A stretch of DNA of 7,603 nt from JBKDZR01 sp047971485 (GTDB taxonomy: Bacteria > Pseudomonadota > Alphaproteobacteria > Rhodobacterales > Rhodobacteraceae). Made by a program: the position numbers and the translations under genes. Positions 1-5,074 of this stretch are shown one piece after another (positions within the stretch are counted from its first letter, which is position 1; every line of letters begins with the position of its first letter). The stretch lies in assembly GCA_047971485.1 (NCBI GenBank), contig JBKDZR010000108.1, positions 1 through 7,603 of the forward strand, given 5' to 3'. A model generated the notes under the pieces. That model made no database searches. It saw only the letters and a list, made by a program, of their open reading frames with translations, and had not been told where the DNA came from.

Positions 1-1
1 C

Positions 2-73
2 TCGACCCACGGCATAGTGACCCCGAACGAGGCCTATGAGACCAAAACCGAACCAGAGAAGATGGCAGCCTGA
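2..73 (+). CDS. IS3-family transposase, C-terminal fragment (cut by window edge)
   Basis: Only the last 23 codons are present, with a TGA stop at 71-73. The peptide contains STHGIVTPNEAYETKTEP and ends in KMAA. The HGxxTPxEAY core is typical of the region just after the last catalytic residue of rve-domain (DDE) OrfB transposases, which often reads RPHSxLGxxTPxEAY. The catalytic residues lie upstream of the window, so family and activity cannot be confirmed. It is followed by the candidate terminal repeat, as expected for the 3' end of an IS. An unrelated short C-terminus remains possible. Confidence 0.5.
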   Translation, partial: STHGIVTPNEAYETKTEPEKMAA

Positions 74-107
74 AACAAAACGAAGATCCACCTTAAATGG
101 GCTGCAA

Positions 108-137
108 TCTGGTCAAAATACTGGGACCACCTCTGCA
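108..137 (+). repeat. Candidate right terminal inverted repeat of the IS element
   Basis: TCTGGTCAAAATACTGGGAC followed by CACCTCTGCA has the look of an IS3-family right end, whose left partner would begin AGAGGTGGTCCCAG or TGCAGAGGTGG. It lies between the transposase stop and the damaged start of the next gene. The matching left repeat is outside the window, so this is inference. Confidence 0.4.
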
Positions 138-199
138 TAGACCAAGGTGTCGAGGGCTTCATTCCGCTGCCCGCTGATGACTTCCCATCGCCGCACCGG

Positions 200-889
200 G
201 TGACCGCAATGGGTCCGTCCGAGGTCGAACGCCGCTTTGCCGTCTATCGTAACAACGTCACAGTCAGCCTGATTGACGCGCTGGCACGTCGTTTTCCCGT
301 CGTCCAGAGATTGGTTGGCGACGACTTTTTTCGAGAGATGGCCCGCCTTTACATTGCCGAACACCGCCCCCGGTCGCCGGTGCTGCTGGAATGGGGCGCT
401 GGTTTCCCGATCTTTCTGGCATGGTTCGCGCCGCTGAAAACCTATCCGTATATGGCCGACGTGGCACGGATCGAGATGGCTCGGGGCGTTGCCTATCACG
501 CGGCGGATGCCACACCGATCTCGCCCGATCGCTTTTTGCGCACGGATGCGGCGCGGCTGATCGTGACATTGCACCCTTCGGTGCAGGTCCTGCGTCTGCG
601 TCATGCGGCGGTGACGATCTGGAACCGCAATCAACCGGGCGCCGCCAAATGTCCGTTCCAGGCCTCCTGTCCCGAATTCGCACTGGTGCTGCGCGACCCT
701 TTCTTCAATATCCAGGTCATGGCCATCAGCGAAGGCGACGCGGTCATGATCGAGACGCTGCGGGCCCGCGCCACCCTGACCGCCGCTGCCGAGGCGGCGC
801 AGTGGGTTGACGCCGATCATGACGCCAAAGCCACCCTGCTGCGCTTTGTCCAGTCAGGCGCCATCATAGATCTGAAGGAGACCCAATGA
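200..889 (+). CDS. DUF2063 (HvfC/BufC-type) protein, 5' end probably disrupted
   Basis: This is the BufC/HvfC partner protein of MNIO (DUF692) enzymes that modify bufferin-type copper-binding peptides; it is thought to help present the precursor. The DUF2063 N-terminal signature is clear: RRFAVYRNNVTVSLIDAL (residues 11-28), FPVVQRLVGDDFF (32-44), RSPVLLEWGAGFP (58-70) and PYMADVARIE (83-92). The C-terminal half keeps HPSVQVL, TIWNRNQ and a final FVQSGAI. An unusual cysteine pair, C151 and C157 (CPFQASC), sits where relatives, as I recall them, have a tryptophan-proline region. The GTG at 200 has no ribosome binding site. The family normally has about 20 more N-terminal residues, which seem to be encoded in another frame from GTG 147. 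No BufA or BufB gene is visible upstream, where an IS end lies instead. Family assignment is good; function of this copy is doubtful. Confidence 0.8.
   Translation: MTAMGPSEVERRFAVYRNNVTVSLIDALARRFPVVQRLVGDDFFREMARLYIAEHRPRSPVLLEWGAGFPIFLAWFAPLKTYPYMADVARIEMARGVAYHAADATPISPDRFLRTDAARLIVTLHPSVQVLRLRHAAVTIWNRNQPGAAKCPFQASCPEFALVLRDPFFNIQVMAISEGDAVMIETLRARATLTAAAEAAQWVDADHDAKATLLRFVQSGAIIDLKETQ
873..879 (+). promoter_or_regulatory. Shine-Dalgarno site of the DoxX gene
   Basis: AAGGAGA lies inside the last codons of the upstream gene, 6 bases before ATG 886 and 9 before ATG 889. It supports translational coupling of the two overlapping genes but does not decide between the two adjacent ATGs. Confidence 0.65.
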
Positions 890-1359
890 TGCTTGCCCAC
901 ATCCGCAGACTGAACAGCCTTCTGAGCCGTATTCCACTTGATGTCGTCCGGCTGATGCTGCGTGTCTTTCCCGCAATGGTGTTCTTTACCTCGGGGCGAA
1001 CCAAGGTCGAGGGCGTGTTTTCGATCAAGGAGTCGACCTGGTTTCTGTTCGAGCATGAATATGCGCTGCCGCTCATTCCCTCCAGCTTCGCCGCCATAAT
1101 GGCGACCACGGCCGAACATGTGCTGCCGATCCTTCTGATCCTCGGGCTTGGCACCCGCCTGTCGACGCTTGGCTTGCTGGGCATAACGCTTGTCATCCAG
1201 ATTTTTGTCTATCCGGGCGCCTGGGTGACGCATGGGCTGTGGGTATCGGCACTTCCGGCGTTGATCACGCTAGGGCCTGGCACGCTGTCACTGGATCGCC
1301 TGCTGGGTCTGGAGGGCCCGGCGGGCGGGCGCGTCTGCACAAAACCGAGTACGGCTTGA
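886..1359 (+). CDS. DoxX family membrane protein of a bufferin-type locus
   Basis: A 157-residue inner-membrane protein of the DoxX family. It starts with ATG overlapping the upstream stop (ATGA), behind a strong AAGGAGA, so it is translated together with the DUF2063 gene. Four hydrophobic segments are visible at about residues 18-36, 64-87, 93-110 and 117-134. Typical family stretches are FPAMVFFTSGRTKVEG, TWFLFEHEYALPLIP, ATTAEHVLPILL and the closing GPGTLSLDRLLG. DoxX genes are regular last members of DUF2282-DUF692-DUF2063 operons, which fits the gene order here. The biochemical role of DoxX in these operons is not settled; a membrane redox role has been suggested. The last 17 or so residues (GPAGGRVCTKPSTA) are less conserved in appearance. 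The gene itself looks intact. Confidence 0.85.
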   Translation: MMLAHIRRLNSLLSRIPLDVVRLMLRVFPAMVFFTSGRTKVEGVFSIKESTWFLFEHEYALPLIPSSFAAIMATTAEHVLPILLILGLGTRLSTLGLLGITLVIQIFVYPGAWVTHGLWVSALPALITLGPGTLSLDRLLGLEGPAGGRVCTKPSTA

Positions 1360-1372
1360 TGCGCGCAATCGC

Positions 1373-1389
1373 ATGTCCAGAGCGGACAT
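1373..1389. repeat. Short inverted repeat between DoxX and TetR genes
   Basis: ATGTCC at 1373-1378 and GGACAT at 1384-1389 form a perfect 6-bp stem around a 5-base AGAGC spacer. It lies just after the DoxX stop and 9 bases before the predicted -35 box of the regulator gene. It could be a regulator site or a weak terminator stem. No uridine run follows directly, so an intrinsic terminator is not well supported. Confidence 0.35.
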
Positions 1390-1397
1390 TCCGCAAT

Positions 1398-1426
1398 TTG
1401 ATTTTTACGGCATGGGTTTCTATTTT
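1398..1426 (+). promoter_or_regulatory. Predicted promoter of the TetR-family gene
   Basis: TTGATT at 1398-1403 and TATTTT at 1421-1426 are separated by 17 bases, an ideal sigma-70 spacing. The pair lies in an AT-rich patch within otherwise GC-rich DNA, about 30 bases before the GTG start. It would give the regulator its own transcript, separate from the DoxX operon. The call is by sequence resemblance only. Confidence 0.45.
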
Positions 1427-1443
1427 CAGAACGTATGGTTCAG
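1427..1443. promoter_or_regulatory. Candidate operator (imperfect palindrome) after the -10 box
   Basis: CAGAACGTATGGTTCAG has arms CnGAAC and GTTCnG around a 5-base centre. It directly follows the predicted -10 box, where a bound repressor would block transcription. The position suits autoregulation by the TetR protein encoded next. TTCAGAA also occurs as a direct repeat with a 14-base period (1425-1431 and 1439-1445). The sequence differs from the tandem element at 2181-2222, so the two sites may not share a regulator. Confidence 0.3.
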
Positions 1444-1456
1444 AAACAGGTGACAT

Positions 1457-2086
1457 GTGGGCAATGCTGCTTCGGATGGTGAAACACGCGGCCGGCCGCG
1501 CGGATTCGACCGGGACGCTGCGCTTGAGGCCGCGATGAAGGCATTCTGGGCCTTTGGCTATGAAGGAACATCGGTCGACAGGCTGTGCAGGCTGACGAAT
1601 ATGCCGCGCGCCAGCCTCTATCACGATTTCAAAGACAAGGAGGGGCTGTTTCTGGCCGCGGTGGCGCATTACGCCAAAACGCGGCTTGCACCGCTTACAG
1701 ATGCACTGGGTCCACGGGGGCCGTTATCTGAGGATCTCGCCGCATTCTATGAAAGCGTGATCCATCTTGGCACCTCGGATCCCGAGACGCCCGGTTGCCT
1801 GATTTCCAGCGTTCTGGCCGATGTAGCGGCCACGAATGCCACCTTCCGTGCAGAGCTGGATGGCCGTTTTTCGGCGCTTGAGACATTGATCGCGGATCGG
1901 CTGCGCATGGATGGCTGGCCCGAGGATGCCACCAATCCGCCCGAAGTGGTCGCCGGTCTTGTCGCGGCCATCGCGCGCGGCATCATTCAGCGGGCACGGT
2001 CAGGTCAAAGCGCCGACATCCTGCAGCCCGTCGGAACCGCAGGCGCCCGCGCTGTCCTGACGCTGGACCCGCGATCCAGTGCCTGA
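1457..2086 (+). CDS. TetR/AcrR family transcriptional regulator
   Basis: A 209-residue one-component repressor-type regulator. The N-terminus RGRPRGFDRDAALEAAMKAF (residues 11-30) and the helix-turn-helix GYEGTSVDRLCRLTNMPRAS plus LYHDFKDKEGLF (about 34-65) are diagnostic of the TetR DNA-binding domain. The C-terminal ligand and dimer domain includes the TPGCLISSVLADVA stretch (111-124), a GCL motif common in one large TetR subgroup. The inducer is unknown. The start is GTG at 1457, with only a weak CAGG-type ribosome binding site about 6 bases upstream. An AT-rich promoter and a palindrome lie just before it. The next gene on the same strand is preceded by duplicated dyad sites, so this protein most likely controls the fusion-ynjFBC operon. 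It could also act on the upstream DoxX operon, but nothing in the sequence shows that. Confidence 0.88.
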   Translation: MGNAASDGETRGRPRGFDRDAALEAAMKAFWAFGYEGTSVDRLCRLTNMPRASLYHDFKDKEGLFLAAVAHYAKTRLAPLTDALGPRGPLSEDLAAFYESVIHLGTSDPETPGCLISSVLADVAATNATFRAELDGRFSALETLIADRLRMDGWPEDATNPPEVVAGLVAAIARGIIQRARSGQSADILQPVGTAGARAVLTLDPRSSA

Positions 2087-2145
2087 CAGCGGATCAGCGA
2101 CCCGCATCCTGAAGAAAGCGATTTCGCCTGTAACAAGATGCCTCG

Positions 2146-2238
2146 ATGGAAGACATGGATATGCAGGACTGGCATGACGCCATGTCAGACACCGTCTACA
2201 TCATGTCAGACACCGTCTACATGAGGACAGGATCGTGA
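2146..2238 (+). CDS. Possible 30-residue leader peptide overlapping the next start
   Basis: An ATG at 2146 opens a frame of 30 codons whose TGA (2236-2238) overlaps the GTG start of the fusion gene in a GTGA junction. The 21-bp tandem duplication keeps this frame and makes the peptide contain MSDTVYI then MSDTVYM. There is no good ribosome binding site before ATG 2146, and the repeats are better explained as operator DNA. The predicted promoter at 2174-2202 would also lie inside the frame. I list it because of the exact overlap, but consider it more likely fortuitous. Confidence 0.15.
   Translation: MEDMDMQDWHDAMSDTVYIMSDTVYMRTGS
2174..2202 (+). promoter_or_regulatory. Possible promoter of the fusion-ynj operon
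   Basis: ATGACG (2174-2179) and TACATC (2197-2202) are 17 bases apart and weakly match the sigma-70 consensus. The first copy of the 21-bp repeat fills the spacer and overlaps the -10 box, the usual geometry for TetR-type repression. The match is modest and other start points are possible. Confidence 0.25.
2181..2222. repeat. Exact 21-bp tandem repeat with dyad symmetry, likely double operator
   Basis: Two identical, directly adjacent 21-bp units (2181-2201 and 2202-2222) begin CATGTCAGAC and end CGTCTACAT. Within each unit AGAC and GTCT form a dyad around ACC, flanked by ATGT and ACAT with one extra C breaking perfect symmetry. Half-sites of the TAGAC/GTCTA type are used by some TetR-family repressors. 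A 21-bp period is two helical turns, so proteins bound to the copies would sit on the same DNA face. The element ends 12 bases before the start of the fusion gene, and a TetR gene lies directly upstream. Regulator identity is inferred from position. Confidence 0.55.
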
Positions 2239-4403
2239 AGAAACCCATCTTGCTGGCCCTTGTCGCGGTCCCTGTCGTCCTGATGCTTGTTGTGCTGCGG
2301 GGGCAAGAGATTGATCTTGAGGCCCTGCGGCAAACGCTGTCCCGCATCGGCGGTGCAAAGACCGCGCATCCGTTTCTGTTCGGATTGCTGTTTGCGCTTG
2401 CCTATATCGCCGTCACGGCGCTTTCCCTGCCGATTGCGGTCTGGCTGACGCTGGCCGGCGGGGCGCTGTTCGGGTTCTGGCAAGGGGTGCTGCTCGTGTC
2501 CTTCGCCTCGGCCATCGGTGCGACGCTGGCTTTTCTGGCATCGCGCTATCTGTTGCGCGATTGGGTGCGGGCACGACTGGGCGCACGCGCTGGCCGGATA
2601 GATGAGGGGCTGCGTCGCGACGGGCCGTTCTATCTGTTCTCGCTGCGGCTGATCCCGGTGATTCCGTTCTTTGCTGTCAACCTGCTGATGGGGCTGACAC
2701 CCATTCCGGCGCGAACATTCTACTGGGTCAGCCAGTTGGGAATGCTGGCCGGTACGGCGGTCTATGTGAATGCCGGCACGCAGATTGCTGCGCTGGACAG
2801 CCTGTCTGGCATCGTCTCGCCCCGGCTTCTGGCGTCTTTCGCCTTGTTGGCGGTGTTTCCCTGGATCGCACGCCCCCTGATCGGGGCCATCCGGCGACGC
2901 CGGATCTATGCCCGCTGGCGCAAGCCCGCCCGGTTCGACCGCAACCTGATCGTCATCGGCGCGGGTGCTGCCGGGCTTGTCACCAGCTATATCGCCGCCG
3001 CGACCAAGGCCAAAGTCACGCTGGTCGAGGGCAATCTTATGGGGGGCGATTGCCTGAATTACGGCTGTGTGCCGTCAAAGGCACTGATCCGCAGCGCGAA
3101 ACTGGCCCATCAGATGCGCCATGCCGGCCAATACGGGCTGAAGGACGTTATTCCGCCCATCCCCTTTGACCGGATCATCGCGCGGGTGCATCGGGTCATC
3201 GCCCAGATCGCACCGCATGACAGCATCGCACGCTACACCGATCTGGGCGTCGATGTGCAGCAGGGCCATGCCCGGATCGTCGATCCCTGGACGGTCGAGA
3301 TCGCACTGACCGACGGCACGACACGGCGTCTGACCGCGCGCGCGATTGTTATCGCCACCGGCGCGCGTCCTTTTGTGCCGCCGCTTCCGGGGCTGGAAGA
3401 GGTGGGATACCTGACCTCGGACAGCCTGTGGCAGGCCATGAAAGATCGCAGCAACCCGCCCCGCCGTCTGGTGGTGCTGGGGGGCGGAGCGATCGGTTGC
3501 GAACTGGCGCAGGCCTTTGCCCGACTCGGCGCGCAGGTCAGCCAGATCGAAATGGCGCCACGGATCATGATGCGCGAGGATGAAGAGGTTTCCGAACTGG
3601 TCCGCGCCGCGCTGGAAGGTGACGGCGTGCAGGTGCTGACCGGCCACAAGGCCCTGCGCTGCGGGTCGGGGGACGGGGACGGGGACGGGGACGGGCAGAA
3701 ATGGGTCGAGGTCGAGCATGACGGCCAGACCCATCGGATCGGTTTCGACGAGATCATCGTCGCTGTGGGCCGCAGCCCGCGCCTGACCGGCTTCGGGCTG
3801 GAGGAACTGGGCATCCCGACAAACCGCGTGGTCGAGACGAACGAATACCTCGAAACGCTCTACCCCAATATTCTGGCGGCAGGCGATGTGACGGGGCCTT
3901 ACCAGTTCACCCATGCCGCCGGTCACCAAGCCTGGTTTGCAGCGGTCAATGCGCTGTTCGGCACCGTCAAGCGCTTCAGGGTGGATTATCGGGTCATCCC
4001 CTGGGCGACCTTCACCGACCCCGAGATCGCCCGCGTCGGCCTGTCCGAAGCCGAAGCCACCGAGAAAGGCATTGCGCATGAGGTCACGCGCTATGGTATA
4101 GACGATCTGGATCGGGCGATCGCCGATGGCGCGGCGCGCGGGTTCGTCAAGGTTCTGACCGTGCCCGGCAAAGATCGCATTCTGGGTGTGACGATCGCGG
4201 GGGAACATGCGGGCGATCTGATCTCCGAATTTGTGCTGGCGATGAAGCACGGGCTGGGTCTGAACAAGATCCTCGGCACGATTCACATCTATCCGACCTG
4301 GGCCGAGGCCAACAAATACGCTGCCGGAGACTGGCGCAGGGCGCATGTGAACCCGCGCGTTCTTGGCCTGCTGGACCGGTTCCATCAATGGAGACGCGGA
4401 TGA
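2235..4403 (+). CDS. TVP38/TMEM64 (VTT) membrane domain fused to FAD disulfide oxidoreductase
   Basis: A 722-residue two-domain protein. Residues 1-215 form a SNARE-associated/VTT (DedA-like) domain with hydrophobic segments near 4-21, 47-70, 76-104, 135-157, 160-184 and 196-215. It carries the signature RLIPVIPFFAVNLLMGLTPI (138-157). A basic linker (RRRRIYARWRK, 220-230) suggests that the C-terminal enzyme lies in the cytoplasm. From residue 236 there is a class I pyridine nucleotide-disulfide oxidoreductase: FAD motif GAGAAG (242-247), redox pair C273/C278 in GGDCLNYGCVPSKAL, ATGARP (374-379), GGGAIG (416-421) with E439 suggesting NADH, AAGD (548-551), and a dimerisation domain ending near HIYPTWAEANKYAAG. 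It resembles MerA and lipoamide dehydrogenase, but lacks MerA's N-terminal metal-binding domain and C-terminal vicinal cysteines, and has Tyr686 where the catalytic His of lipoamide dehydrogenase sits. The substrate is unknown. GTG start, with GAGG 8 bases upstream. Confidence 0.88.
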   Translation: MKKPILLALVAVPVVLMLVVLRGQEIDLEALRQTLSRIGGAKTAHPFLFGLLFALAYIAVTALSLPIAVWLTLAGGALFGFWQGVLLVSFASAIGATLAFLASRYLLRDWVRARLGARAGRIDEGLRRDGPFYLFSLRLIPVIPFFAVNLLMGLTPIPARTFYWVSQLGMLAGTAVYVNAGTQIAALDSLSGIVSPRLLASFALLAVFPWIARPLIGAIRRRRIYARWRKPARFDRNLIVIGAGAAGLVTSYIAAATKAKVTLVEGNLMGGDCLNYGCVPSKALIRSAKLAHQMRHAGQYGLKDVIPPIPFDRIIARVHRVIAQIAPHDSIARYTDLGVDVQQGHARIVDPWTVEIALTDGTTRRLTARAIVIATGARPFVPPLPGLEEVGYLTSDSLWQAMKDRSNPPRRLVVLGGGAIGCELAQAFARLGAQVSQIEMAPRIMMREDEEVSELVRAALEGDGVQVLTGHKALRCGSGDGDGDGDGQKWVEVEHDGQTHRIGFDEIIVAVGRSPRLTGFGLEELGIPTNRVVETNEYLETLYPNILAAGDVTGPYQFTHAAGHQAWFAAVNALFGTVKRFRVDYRVIPWATFTDPEIARVGLSEAEATEKGIAHEVTRYGIDDLDRAIADGAARGFVKVLTVPGKDRILGVTIAGEHAGDLISEFVLAMKHGLGLNKILGTIHIYPTWAEANKYAAGDWRRAHVNPRVLGLLDRFHQWRRG
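3669..3695 (+). repeat. GGGGAC hexanucleotide microsatellite, G-quadruplex motif
   Basis: Four perfect GGGGAC units (3669-3692) plus a trailing GGG lie inside the reductase domain and encode alternating Gly-Asp (residues 479-487). The coding strand has five consecutive runs of three or more G with two-base AC loops, a textbook intramolecular quadruplex pattern. Unit changes would add or remove Gly-Asp pairs without shifting the frame. By position the stretch falls in a loop of the NAD-binding domain. Confidence 0.8.
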
Positions 4404-5020
4404 TCGACGCGCAGATCCTGCCGTTGCAACGCGCGGCACTGTACCGTCCGGCACGGGCTCTGGCGGGGGCGGGTGTCAGCGCGGATGCGCTGAGCATCAC
4501 CGGATTTGCGGTCGGGATGCTGGCGGTGCCGGCCCTGACGGCGGGCTGGTTCCTGACCGCGCTGCTGCTGATCCTGATCAACCGGCTGCTCGACGGGCTG
4601 GACGGCGCGGTGGCGCGGATCAACGGGCCGACGGATCGCGGCGCGTTTCTGGATATCGCGCTGGATTTCGTCTTTTACGCGCTGATTCCGCTTGGCTTTG
4701 CATTGCACGATCCGCTCGTCAACGCATTGCCCTCCGCCGTTCTGATCGCCGCTTTCGTGGGGACAGGTTCGTCCTTTCTGGCCTTTGCCTCCATCGCAGC
4801 CAGGCGCGGTGATATTTCCACGGCCTTTCCAAACAAGGGCATCTACTATCTGGGCGGACTGACCGAAGGCTTCGAGACCATCACCATATTTGTCGCCTTC
4901 TGCCTGTTCCCCGCCAGCTTTCCGGTGCTTGCCTATCTGTTTGCTGCCGCCTGCGCGCTGTCCACGGTCCTGCGCTGGCTACAAGGCTGGCGGGCCTTTA
5001 CGTCTGATCGAAATCCGTGA
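4400..5020 (+). CDS. ynjF: CDP-alcohol phosphatidyltransferase family membrane protein (YnjF-like)
   Basis: An integral membrane enzyme of the CDP-alcohol phosphatidyltransferase family, which transfers a phosphatidyl group from a CDP-linked lipid to an alcohol acceptor. The full catalytic signature D-x2-D-G-x2-A-R-x7-G-x3-D-x3-D is present (D65, D68, G69, A72, R73, G81, D85, D89, counted from ATG 4400). Several hydrophobic segments follow. The actual acceptor cannot be told from the sequence; E. coli YnjF is uncharacterised. I chose ATG 4400, which overlaps the upstream stop as ATGA and has GGAG six bases upstream. An in-frame ATG at 4388 would add only four residues and has no better ribosome site. 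Co-translation with the VTT-reductase fusion and the YnjB-like gene downstream mirrors the E. coli ydj-ynj cluster, where ynjF is the last gene. Confidence 0.87.
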   Translation: MIDAQILPLQRAALYRPARALAGAGVSADALSITGFAVGMLAVPALTAGWFLTALLLILINRLLDGLDGAVARINGPTDRGAFLDIALDFVFYALIPLGFALHDPLVNALPSAVLIAAFVGTGSSFLAFASIAARRGDISTAFPNKGIYYLGGLTEGFETITIFVAFCLFPASFPVLAYLFAAACALSTVLRWLQGWRAFTSDRNP

Positions 5021-5074
5021 CGGAACGGCACCTCGCGCGACATTACACGGCATGTCCAATCAAAGGGAAATCGT

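Larger units (their letters stand above)
1..137 (+). mobile_element. Right end of an IS3-family insertion sequence (partial)
   Basis: The window begins inside what looks like an insertion sequence. A short open frame ends with a transposase-like tail (TPNEAYE, then a final MAA), resembling the TPxEAY...AA ends of many IS3-family OrfB transposases. About 60 bases after the stop lies a sequence ending GGGACCACCTCT, the style of right terminal repeat seen in several IS3 elements of alphaproteobacteria. Base composition here is more AT-rich than in the genes that follow. The exact boundary is uncertain (about 134-137), and the left end and target duplication lie outside the window. The assignment rests on pattern memory. 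Confidence 0.55.

Noticed and set aside
2110..2132. GCGA-TT-TCGC as a terminator after the TetR gene
   Set aside because: The stem is only four base pairs and no T-run follows.
2181..2222. The 21-bp repeat as a CRISPR or integron element
   Set aside because: There are only two directly abutting copies with no spacers and no cas or integrase gene; a duplicated operator explains it better.
2235..4403. Calling the fusion protein a mercuric reductase
   Set aside because: The cysteine pair matches the superfamily, but there is no N-terminal heavy-metal domain, no C-terminal vicinal cysteines and no mer genes nearby.
3075..4454. A 459-codon open frame antisense to the reductase and start of ynjF
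   Set aside because: Long opposite-strand frames are common in GC-rich genes. The translation shows no family motif, while the + strand has complete FAD, NAD and dimerisation motifs in order.
5021..5074. The ynjF-ynjB gap as a separate promoter or terminator
   Set aside because: No convincing -35/-10 pair or hairpin was found; only the AAGGGA ribosome site of ynjB is clear.
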